DNA of 64,000 nt from Spirogloea muscicola. Lineage: Eukaryota > Streptophyta > Zygnematophyceae > Spirogloeales > Spirogloeaceae. The translations under genes and the position numbers were made by a program. The stretch lies in contig WELB01000025.1 of the NCBI GenBank assembly GCA_009602725.1, positions 570,989-634,988 on the forward strand, in the 5' to 3' direction. The notes under the pieces are model-generated. The model ran no database searches and was not told the DNA's origin. It worked only from the letters and a program-made list of their open reading frames with translations. This document shows, piece by piece, positions 42,799-57,126 of the stretch. Each line of letters opens with the position of its first letter. Position 1 is the stretch's first letter.

Positions 42799-42897
42799 GT
42801 GGTGGCCGATGCCAGGCGAGTGGTCGCCAACGCCAGGTGGGTGGTGACCATTGCCAGGCGGGTGGTGGTCATTGCCAGGTGGGTAGTGTCCGTCTCC
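42799..42897 (+). repeat. 21-bp minisatellite
   Basis: Four exact-length 21-bp units (42799-42819, 42820-42840, 42841-42861, 42862-42882) of the form GTGGTGACCATTGCCAGGCGG, plus a partial fifth. Because 21 is a multiple of three, it reads as a seven-residue repeat (VVANARW, VVTIARR) in frame with the LINE end that follows. Related GGGCGGTGAC repeats recur at 43605-43660. Confidence 0.85.
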
Positions 42898-43025
42898 TTC
42901 GGGACCCGCGCGCTGCACCTGCGTGCCGGCAGAGCCCTCGCTGCTGCCTCTGGCTCTGGCCAGGGGACCCACTTCCAGGAGCCTAGCTTCTCTGACCTGA
43001 GGCCGCTTAGCAGGGATTACTGAGT
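42898..43025 (+). mobile_element. LINE 3' coding end
   Basis: Reads RALHLRAGRALAAASGSGQG then SFSDLRPLSRDY and a stop, the terminal block of the LINE family. It is directly preceded by the 21-bp minisatellite and directly followed by the next LINE end. Confidence 0.75.
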
Positions 43026-43099
43026 ATTACGTAGCTGCTTTGTTTCTTGTCGTGCTTGTTTTTGTTTGCGCTTCCCCTGGCCCCCTTCTCGTACTTTGT

Positions 43100-43600
43100 T
43101 CCTTCTTAGACGAGTTCTTCCCGCTCGCCATCGATACGCACGGGGCGCTGGGCGCTCGGTGGCTCGAGCTGCTCAACCAGCTCTCTCGTCTCGCCATTGC
43201 CCGCCGCTTCCATGGGGAGCCGGTGGACTCCCATGCAGCAGGGTCGCTAGCGCAGGTGTACCGCATGCGCTTGGCCGTCTCGCTGCAGAGGTCTATGGTA
43301 CGCGCTCTGCACCTGCGTGCAGGCAGAGCCCTCGCTGCTGCCTCTGGCTCTGGCAAGGGGACCTGCTCCCAGTCTCTCTGACCTGAGGCTGCTTACCAGG
43401 GGTTACTGAGTGCTTCGTAGCTGCTTCGTTTCTTTTCTGAGCTTGTTGTTCTTCGTACTTCCCCTGGCCCCTTCTCGTCCTTTGTTCATTCTTTTCTGGG
43501 CTGGCTTTTTCCAGCCCCTATCCTCGATGGGCGAGCCCTTCTCTCTATTTGGGCTAGCTTTTCCAGCCTCTATCCTCAATGGGCGAGCCCCTTCCTCTGG
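43100..43600 (+). mobile_element. LINE 3' end with two tail hairpins
   Basis: The coding end from about 43120 to 43381 (GARWLELLNQLSRLAIARR, SLAQVYRMRLAVSLQRSM) is followed by two tails in a row. One is a hairpin GGGCTGGCTTTTTCCAGCCC at 43498-43517 and the other a degenerate one near 43551-43568. Each is followed by GATGGGCGAGCC or AATGGGCGAGCC. Confidence 0.8.
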
Positions 43601-43766
43601 ATGGTGACCAACGCACGCCGGGCGGTGACGGGTGCCGGGCGGGTGGTGACCGGTGTTGGAATCCTGGCGGCCCACGCCTAATCCACGGAGTTGCCTGCTG
43701 TTAACCATGATAACCATTGTAGCAACATGTCAGCACCCACGGATAATAGCCACAGCGCTTATAGTA

Positions 43767-43812
43767 AGGAAGTGAGCTCTCCCAAAATGGGCGGGGGCTG
43801 TGAAAAGCTTGC
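43767..43812 (-). repeat. LINE tail relic (minus)
   Basis: The plus strand shows GAGCTCTCCCAAAATGGGCG then GGGCTGTGAAAAGC, the reverse of the tail's hairpin and GGGAGAGC motif. From 43813 to 44679 I see no gene; short frames there carry no recognisable content. Confidence 0.55.
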
Positions 43813-44679
43813 ACCGCAATTCATACTCCTTTAATCAGAGTCAGATGACTCAGGACTTGCATAATGCCAATCGCCTGATTGCGGCTGCAGCTTAACCTAA
43901 TACCATGGTCATAACCCACTAAAGTGAGGGAAGAGCGACGCATTATGCTAGGTCGCACAGCACTTTTTCCGACCAGCTTCAGGTGAAGGAGGTCCAGAAT
44001 GATGTTGTGACTCGGTCATGCCAAAGACTGCCGCCAGATCAATGCTCCCTTCAGACTTTCCATATGAAGCGATGTGTTGCTTCCTAAGATGCACTCTGCA
44101 CCCCGTTCTCAGCTTCAATAACTTCGGACTATCTAGTAGTGAGTGAGATGGTGCTTGTGGTGCTATTAGCGCTGTACACATAACAGACGCCACCACCACA
44201 TCTGTTGCAAGTCTGTCCTACATGCTTGAGACTTTCCGCAGATATTCAACCGAGCAAGCAGGCGGCTATCATCAATTGCCATGTTTGACAAATGCAAGGG
44301 AGTCTTGGAGGTGGCCACTGCCACACACATCGCAAAGCCGGAATGTGTCCGGATGGACATAGATGCTCAAGCTGTTCTCATTGGCCGTTGCTTTGCTGTG
44401 CAAATTGCACACTATTAAGATTGGTATGGTTTGCCACAACGTGCGGATCACAACGTGCAACAGGAGGCAGAGACAATTTGGTGTCCCAGAAGTATTGTGG
44501 GCATCACTTTGTATGCCTGCATTCCATATTGCGGACATTATGCTCAGCTGTGTGCATGATAAGCAAGGCTAACGCTAGTTGCTGACAACTTACCCCTTGG
44601 TGCCATTGGGCTCTGGATTTGGTCTAGGTAGGACATGACGTGCGAGAGAAGGACCTATGGTTGCCGATGATTTACCATG

Positions 44680-45420
44680 CTGCTGGCTCGCTCGTGCAGG
44701 TGTATCGAATGCGCCTGTCCGTCTCGCTGCAGAAGAGTACTCGTGTATTTGCAACAAACAAAGGCCAAACAGCAAGTACGAAGGCAAGCGCATCTGAAGA
44801 CGTACATCACCTGCAGCAGATTGACCCGCTCATGTATTGACCACGGGTCAATACATGAAGGTCGCTCATCGATGCCTGAATACTAGATGGCAAATACGAA
44901 GCCCTTCTGCCCTTCTACCTGCTGCAGAGGTCCATAGCTCGCGCGCTGCATCTGCGTGCCAGTCGTGCCCTCGCTGCGGCTTCTGGCCCTGGCTTGGGGA
45001 CCCGCTTCTAGAAGCCCAGTTTCTCCGACCTGCGGCTGCTTAGCAGGGGTTAGTCTTTCGTAGCTGTTTCTTTACATTTTATATGCGCTAGCCTTTGAGA
45101 GTTCCCTTTGGCCCTCCGACCTTTTTTCATGCCAATTTTGGAGCTGGCTACTCACAGCCCTTGCCCCCACTGGGAGAGCCACTTCTCTCTCCCAGCCACC
45201 GCCCTCTCATGAAAGCGTCTTTCTTTCGTCAAGGGAATTGCTTTCCGGCAATCCCCTTGAGTTACTGAGTGTATCGTAGCTGGTTCATTCCATTATGTGC
45301 TAGCTTTCGCGAATTCCCTTTGGCCCTCCGACCTTTGTTCATTCTTTTTTTGGGCTGGCCTCTCCCAGCCACCTCCCTCTCATGGAAGCGTATTTCTTCT
45401 TTGGGCTGGCCTCTCTCAGC
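44680..45420 (+). mobile_element. Run of LINE 3' ends and tails
   Basis: Contains a coding scrap at 44680-44740 (SLVQVYRMRLSVSLQK). A second one at 44925-45048 reads SIARALHLRASRALAAASGP and then SFSDLRLLSRG. Three successive tails follow, with hairpins at 45142-45160, 45352-45370 (perfect GGCTGG-CCTCTC-CCAGCC) and 45404-45420. Tails outnumber coding ends, so copies have landed on or near earlier tails. Confidence 0.75.
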
Positions 45421-45469
45421 AATTGTTGCCTAACATTTGAAGAGCTATTTCTAGGGCTGTGTCCCGACA

Positions 45470-46000
45470 TTACAACGAGGTGCAGGCTGATGTCGCTGCA
45501 GGCTCTCTCGCCCAGGTGTATCGCATGAGCCTGTCAGTATCGCTGCTGCAGGTCAATGGCATACGCGTTGCATCTGCGTGCCGGTCGCGCTTTGGCTGCA
45601 GCCTCTGGCTATAGGCCAGGGGACCCGCTTCCTGAATACTAGTTTCTCTGACCTGCGGCTGCTCAATTGGGGATATCGAGCACCCAATGGCCATTGAGTC
45701 TCTGTGCTTTGACGCTTTACTGGGCCCCTTCGAACCTTGTTCACAGCATTCTCTGGGCTGGCCAATCACAGCCATCGCCCTCTACTGGAAGTATTTCTTG
45801 TTTATTTGTCATCAGAGTGTCATGTCTTAGCAGGCTACATTCCCATGGAAAGATTACACAGAGTGAAGGATGGATTCTTCGCATGGACGTTACGGGGCGT
45901 TTTGGGGCTTGGTGGCTGGACGTGCACAGGCTTGCGCGTCGAGCGGTGTCCTGACAACGGGCGGATGCCAACGCCGCTGACTGATGATTATTGAGCGCCC
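45470..46000 (+). mobile_element. LINE 3' ends, two copies
   Basis: 45480-45680 carries the block AGSLAQVYRMSLSVSL and RALAAASG across a frame change. Its tail hairpin GGGCTGGCCAATCACAGCC is at 45755-45773. 45880-46000 holds a separate scrap (RMDVTGRFGAWWLDVHRLAR) from slightly further upstream in the ORF. Confidence 0.7.
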
Positions 46001-46084
46001 TCACTCGCAGGAGTCAAGTAGAGTAGTTTCGTGCTTCTTGTGCCTTCCGGCCCTTTCAGACAAGGACCACGCGGCGGGGTGGAG

Positions 46085-46320
46085 CACTTCCTGGATGGGG
46101 GATAGTTTACCGGCAGCTAGTCTGTCGGATGTGAGGCTCCTCACTCGTAACTACTAAGTGGTCCATCCTCCCCCGTTCTGCCATAGCCTCTTCAGGCCCC
46201 GCAGTCGCTGCTTAGCTCGTAGTTTGGCCCCTTCGAACCTTGTCAATTCTTTTCGGGCTGGCTTCTCACAGCCCTTGCCCCCTTTGGGAGAGCCACTTCT
46301 TCCTGGAGGCTTGGGGCCTT
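46085..46320 (+). mobile_element. LINE 3' end, near-identical to 13.6 kb copy
   Basis: The short coding end (GDSLPAASLSDVRLLTRNY) plus tail is almost the same as 13587-13800, with only a handful of differences by eye. The hairpin is at 46255-46274, followed by TTTGGGAGAGCCACTTCTTC. Confidence 0.82.
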
Positions 46321-46344
46321 CGGGTCTTTGTGTCCTGCCACCGA

Positions 46345-46665
46345 CATGCTACCGGATGTCCCTCGAGCGCTCCCAAGCGCTTGCTTTGCACCGCCGCACC
46401 GGTCGCGCCCTTGCAGCAGCCTCTAGCTTGGGCAGCGGGGTCGCTCTTCCTCCCCTCAGCTCATCTGACTTCCGGCTGCTGACACGGGGGTACTTAGAGC
46501 GCCCTGTCTGCCTAGCCTGGTGGATCCGTCATGAACACCTGTACGCGTCTGGCTGGCCTTTTACAGCCGCTCTGCTACCATCAGCAGCCGCATTCAGACC
46601 TTGTACTCTTCGTTTGGGCTGGCCTCTCACAGCCATTGCCTTGAATTGGAATAGCCCTTTCCCGA
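46345..46665 (+). mobile_element. LINE 3' end with two tails
   Basis: The coding end ALHRRTGRALAAASSLGSG to SSDFRLLTRGY is followed by hairpins at 46551-46568 and 46617-46633 (GGCTGGCCTCTCACAGCC). Confidence 0.72.
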
Positions 46666-46684
46666 GAACATTGGACAAGGTCTG

Positions 46685-46897
46685 AAATGCTGGAAGGCGC
46701 AAACTATACGAATTCAATAGCAATGTCTGGAATTTTTGGACATACTCCTGTACTGTTCCAATCTGCAGAAGCACAGCCAGCTTGTCCCTGGCGATGCGCA
46801 TGGGGTCAATGGGCATAAATTGGGCCTTGGGCTTCGTCTGAAACTCTTCCCATGACTTTGTTCTTCCCTGCACTGTAACCTTAGGCCGCCTTAACAT
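46685..46897 (-). mobile_element. Fossil gag fragment of a Ty3/gypsy-like LTR element
   Basis: The minus frame resembles the gag of Ty3/gypsy-type LTR elements (PIDPMRIARDKLA and TVQEYVQKFQTLLL). It is a short isolated piece with no LTRs, protease or polymerase seen nearby, so it is an old, broken remnant lying among LINE ends. Confidence 0.6.
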
Positions 46898-47004
46898 AGG
46901 GCTTCGCCTTGTGTGGCCCCATTCTTGCCTGACCGGTGTGCTGGCTTGATCTGGCCTCCTTCATGTCATGCGCACGGCACGCCTTTTCTCCTCCTGCCCT
47001 TGTT

Positions 47005-48501
47005 CCCTTGCTTGTGCCTTGCATCTGCAAGCTGGCCGTGCCTTCGCTGTCACCTCAAGCTACTGGTGGGGGTGACTCCAATCAGAACGTGCTTCCGAAA
47101 GAATGGGGTGTGTGCTAAGGGGGACGAGGGCTGTGAAAAGTGGGATTGCTGCTGGATGCAGGATATGGATCAGCTCAGCAGACAGCCAGGCAAACAGATA
47201 CGTTGCAGCACACCTTGAGTCTGGCAGCATTGCAAGCGCAGATCTCCCTTAGCGAAGGCCGAGTACCCCCTCCTTCAACTGCAAGCATACCAAAGTATGC
47301 ACATAGTGGCAAATAATAGCTTTGCCACCTTGCATATATTTGAGCTTAGCAACCCTCCTTGCAGGGATCATGAACTTGACCATGTCATAGTCAAAATCAT
47401 GATGAGTATGGACGTGCTTCTGGACTTGCGCAGCTCATTAGCGTCCAAGCCAGATTTGATCCAAGCCTCGACGATGTTGTTATGTAGGCACAACAATGGC
47501 TAGCCGAAGCCACTGCAATGCATTGCTTGGAGGCAACTGTGCAAGGGGCCATGTTAGCTTTGCAGGACGAATGTTGTGACACAATCTTTGACTGGTCTTG
47601 CCTCTAGATTAATGAACCTCGCTAACAACTTTGCCTTTAGTCTTGCGGTTGCTTGAAGAGGGAACGTGCGCACAAGTTTGACCGACGACTATCACCAATT
47701 TGTTCAGCTTTTGTGCTGTGGGCTCCAGGCAGATAGGCGCCACATACTCCATCTGTATTGCACAGCCGATCGATATGGTCACTACCACTAAGCATGGCTG
47801 GCACCAGCTTGTGTTGAATGGTGGTGCCAGCAGATAATGACTGCCTCATGCATTCTTAATCGTACAAATATCTCATCAGCATAATTCAGATCCTGTTGCA
47901 GCCAGATTTGGCAGCTTGACTGGCACTCTTGGCTGTGTTCGTCATTGTGGGCAGCCTTAAAACAAGACTGTTCTACGATGCTGAGGGCCAATGGCGGCTC
48001 TTGACATTGTGGGCTCATCAGCGCCTCTTCAGTGTGCTTCATCACTAAAGTTTCACAAAGCTCCCGCAATTCATCCCCAGTACTACTACATCATCTATTG
48101 AAAAATCTCGTCTATCTTTAAGTGCTTGCCAGTCATCAACTTAAGTCCTGCAAGTCGATCTGGCACACTACCTACACCTACCCTGCATGCAGCACGCTCA
48201 CTGACTGCACCTCTCTAGGTGCAACTTGCCAGTACGAGACAGCTTGACGAGGCTACAGGCTTGTAACACCATGGCAGATCAGTCAGACACTAACCACCCA
48301 GGGTAGCACGCCATGGAGAGCCGCTCAGACTGTCATGAGGATCTGCATGTTGAGAACAAGGCAATGCAAGTATTGTCAAATGACGGGCAACCCACAACAA
48401 TGTTTTCATTAATTGCAACCCGTCTTGCCCGAGTAGGGGCACCAATTCAGCGTCAGGCCCAGCTCAAGTCGCAAGCAGAGTATTGAGCACACGTGAGGGC
48501 T
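47005..48501. other. LINE scraps and unassigned sequence
   Basis: 47010-47090 holds a LINE coding scrap (ALHLQAGRAFAV) and 47117-47140 a minus tail relic (GACGAGGGCTGTGAAAAG). Open frames at 47397-47582 (-) and 47788-48069 (-) have Cys/His-containing sequence I cannot place. No gene is called. Confidence 0.4.
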
Positions 48502-53211
<4,710 letters not shown>

Positions 53212-55791
53212 CTGCGGGCAGGCCGCGGCCGCGGAGGCGCCGCGCCGCCGGCACGGCGCGGGCGTCCGAGAAGGGCGCGGACGACGTCCCGGCCTTCCAG
53301 GTGAAGCGCCTCCTCCGCCACGGCAGCCGAGCACAGAGCCAACCACTAAACCCTGCGACCTCAAACGTGCTCCTTAAACCCTGAGCCCTGCTCCAGTGGA
53401 ACCGCCACAACTCTTTTTGAAGCTACTCTTAAATCTCATACACCTTCGCCACAACGGCGCCAGTCTCTGGCGCGCCCCCAGCTGAGCTCTGGGCTCCGCC
53501 AGTAGCCTTCTGGGCTGCAGCTCCGCGGCCACCCTCGACACACTGGGCAAGAGATGGACTGCATGATGAGTGATGGAGGGCCTGAGCGGCCAAGTACAAA
53601 CGTCCGGGCCTCCTTTGCGCAGGCCTCAGATGGGGTGATCGAATTGCTGTAGTATATAGTACAGTCTGACTTGTCATATAGTACTAGTATATGAGTACAA
53701 TTACTGTACACAGTAACCACGTCTTATACTGTGTACTCCTCTATAGAATACTCTTCCATAGAGTAACCCCACAATACAATCAGACTAGCGCACCGCTCCT
53801 CTCGCTCCGCTGGCAGCCGGAGGCCGGCTCTCCCACAGGCTCCGGTTACGCACAGCCGGCGCCTGCCATGCCTTAGTACAGCAGAGACCTCTGGGTCTCC
53901 TCACTCTAGCACCTGGTGCAGATTTTCCTGCAGGCCATGTGTTGGAAGTGGCACCCAGCTTACCTCGGCTAGCTCCGCTATTCTGCAAGTCCTCGGCATT
54001 CCTGCGCGTTTATGTCGTCCTGAAGTGCAAAGCTCTTGCTTGCCGGGCTGGCTGGTGTGCAGGGGTTCCCGCCGATGCAGACCAAGCCCAAGTTCTACTG
54101 GCGCATCATTGCCCTCATCCCATACCTCCTGCCGCTGAGCGAGGCGTGGATGTACTCCGAGACCGCCTACAGGTCCGCTCAGCTCCAACTGGCCTTCATG
54201 GCCGAGTACAGGGATTGATGAGCTCGCTGTCAGAGCCTGCGTACGACATATGTCGGCCTAGTGCGATGCTAGCACAGTGGCGATGCAGTGTGGTTTTGAT
54301 GCTTTGGCAGCTTCTCAGCTGCGGAGTCAGCCACTTCAGTACACGCTGCATAAATTATATTCGTCCCGAGCTGCTGTGTCATCACAAATGCTCACCACTG
54401 TGCCTCATGATCCTCAAGCTTGTGAAACGTTGGGCCTCACCCTGTTTGCCAATGTTCTATTTTGCTGGGACAGCTTACACCCGCTCCTTGAGAACTACGA
54501 GTTCCTGACGTACCCCTTCCTGCAGCTGCTGGGATCCCTCCCCCAGTGGTTCCTGCTCGCCTACTTCTTCGGTGCCTACCTGGTGCGTGCATCTTGCCAG
54601 CAGCACCACTTGACAGCTTCTCATGGCAAGCCACCTCAAGCACTTGCCCATCGAGAGACTTGTCTTGTGCCTTGTGAAGGAGCTCTGGTCATGAGATTCT
54701 AGCCCTTTGCGTTATTTGTGAAAGCAAGCTCCACCCATCAAAAGAATTCTGTGCTTGACCTGACCTACAATAGTCAAGGATTGACTATGTGATCTACCTC
54801 ACCTTTGATGTCAGGGCGTAGTGCGGAACAACCGGTGGCCGCACTTCTTGCGCTTTCATGTCGTCACAGCCATGCTCCTTGAGATCATTGTCCAGGTCTC
54901 GTCCTCTTCCCGTGTGTCACTTGTGGAGGCATGATCGATGCATCAGCTGCTTAGGTGCACAATTAATCAAGCATTGGCTTGATTTGCCGTGCTGTTTGAG
55001 TGTTTCTTTCAGCGTTGTTTGGATATCCTAGCCACATGAAGTGTTGGGGCTGCAAGCGCCAAATGCCAGGCTCTAGCGTCCAGATTCAGTGACCCTTAGA
55101 TCCGCACAACACTAATAGTCATGCGGCACATGCTTGTGTGGCAGGTGACTGGCACAGTAAATGACTGGGTGCCGCGGGCTGTCTACTGGGGCCTGCTGGG
55201 CGCCCACTGGTGGCTGGCTGTTAGCTTCGCCTTCATCTTCGTCGTCCTTGAGTGCATGATCTGCGCCCTCCGCGGAATGTATGCAGGTGAGCTGCCTCTG
55301 TTGATCCTGCAATTATAAAAGGTTGTCAACACAAAGCTGCTGATAGCAGAACACTGGCAGCCCCTTCACACCTTGCACAACCAGTTAAGCAGGAAGGAAG
55401 CAGATAAAAGAGAAGCAATTTTCGCATGAGCGAGGAGTACTGTTTGCCTTTGGGATGTCCAGTTACTTAAATACTACTCTTTGCCTTTGAAGTGTCCAGT
55501 AACTTAATGCTTGCTGCCTGCTGCCTGCCTGCTCGCACTGCAATTTCATCGTTCTTCATTAATGTGGTCTGGTTGTGCTATACACACAGATGTCCCCTTC
55601 TTGTCGGACGCTTCATATATGCAGGTCATTGGCACGATCCATATGTGTTGTACTGAACCTGGCCGTATCACTACGCAGCTGCCAGTGCTTTGTGGAAGCA
55701 GAGTCGTCACCATTTTACAACTTGCTCTCACGCACCAGGTCTCTGACTTCTCGTGTGTGTTGTTTCGATATGACAGATCCCGTATGAGTAG
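53212..55791 (+). CDS. TIC20: Chloroplast inner-envelope import subunit TIC20
   Basis: Four-helix membrane protein of the TIC translocon that moves precursors across the inner chloroplast envelope. Exons are (gap) to 53300, 54063-54172, 54474-54582, 54815-54895, 55145-55286, 55590-55624 and 55777-55791, all in phase. The sequence follows plant TIC20-I closely: GFPPMQTKPKFYWRIIALIP, PLSEAWMYSETAY, LHPLLENYEFLTYPFLQLLG, GVVRNNRWPHFLRFHVVTAM, VTGTVNDWVPRAVYWG, and the tail DVPFLSDASYMQIPYE. Hydrophobic segments match the four helices. The transit peptide start is lost in the gap; the visible part is Arg/Ala/Ser-rich. The 761-nt first intron is AT-rich and palindromic at 53640-53770. Confidence 0.95.
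53640..53770. repeat. AT-rich palindromic cluster in TIC20 intron 1
   Basis: Includes an exact 10-bp inverted repeat (GTACACAGTA at 53706-53715, TACTGTGTAC at 53727-53736) and CTCTAT...ATAGAG (53740-53764). Several TAGTAC-type palindromes precede them. It could be a MITE remnant or a cruciform-prone spot. No terminal repeats or target duplication are clear. Confidence 0.5.
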
Positions 55792-57126
55792 GCAAGCCAG
55801 GTTGTTCCAGACTTCTTGATGAAGCAGAGTACATTGGTCAATGACTTCTGCGTGCTAGTAATCAGATTCTTAGTCCAGCATTTTCATGACCTCAAGACTG
55901 TGACTCAGATGTCCCCACCTACCCGGCTGCTTCCATTACTTTTCTTTTGCTCTAGGCCGGCTTGACATGGCCAGCCATGGAGAGACCTCATTTAGCACAC
56001 GGCGTGTTGCTCAAGCAAGAGTATGGAGGGCTTCTACACAAACTTCATGCGTCGAGAGTAGTCCGTGGATGAGAAAGCAAAGTGAAGGCAATCTCGTGAT
56101 AAGCTGAGTAGAGCAGAAGCCCCACTCATTCCAACTGCAACAAAAACTCGATTCTGAGAGACTTAAACCTGCTTACTTGCGGTGACTAATAGCTTGGCAT
56201 GGTGCAGAGTTGGCTTGAGCCTCAGGCTGTCTTGGCCCTCCGCCTTCCATTTATGGGCTGCATAAATATGATAACATAACACAATTTGCCGTCACAGCAG
56301 GTAGTGTATACATCAGCTTCCTGTGCCCCTCAGTGCCTGCTTAGGCATATCCAAAGCTTGACAGGCAAAGAGGGTCTCCAAGCGTAGGATTAACATGCTA
56401 GTCACTGAAAAGAAGGTGCGGCTTGAAGGGAACATCTACATTACCAGACCCGCGGAGCCGGAAGGATGATGTCCAAGTCAAAGCGTCACAAGAACGAGAT
56501 TGTCAGCGACCAAGGTCAACTATGCCCACGTTTACTGTGCAATAGGGTCATCTCTGATGGGCAGGTAAGCTGACCGAACGGCTGGCATCAGCAAGCAGTG
56601 TCTGCAATGCGCCCTCCGCCTCGCCTAGTAGTCATTACATGGGGGATGCAACTCACTTCATCAAAACAATGTGGCAGAGGTTAAAGGCTTCAATTCTGAC
56701 AGACGTACACGACATGGTGTCTAGGGGGTGACATGTGTTAACAGTGAGAGGTTTGGTGGTTTTATGTGGTTTTGGTTGTGGTTTGATGTGACAGAGAGAG
56801 CCGATTCTCGTAACTTGCAGACCTTTGGCACATAATTTCCAACAAAATAATAAAAGGTGGGACATGCTGTTAGACACAACATGCCCGCCATCCCACCATA
56901 ACCAGGCAAAATTGGTGGTGGATGACACATGCAATGTGACCCACCGGGATCCCAACCAGTGCATGAAAATCTCTGCGAGGAGACGATGACACTGCTAGTT
57001 TGACCCTAGCAATTTCTGTCTAAGGACACCTCTATCAGTTCCTCCATATCTCAATCTCATGATGCCCAAAATACAATGTCTTTGACGTCTCTTTGCACTG
57101 GAGTCACAATAATTCGCCAGATTTTA
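55792..57126. other. Intergenic region, no gene seen
   Basis: Tail-to-tail space between TIC20 (+) and the metacaspase (-). A minus open frame at 56653-56964 has no recognisable content. Sequence at 56740-56800 is GT-rich (GGTTTGGTGGTTTTATGTGG). Confidence 0.45.

Noticed and set aside
42799-42897. Regular repeats resembling a CRISPR array
   Set aside because: Units are contiguous 21-mers with no spacers, in a eukaryotic nuclear region.
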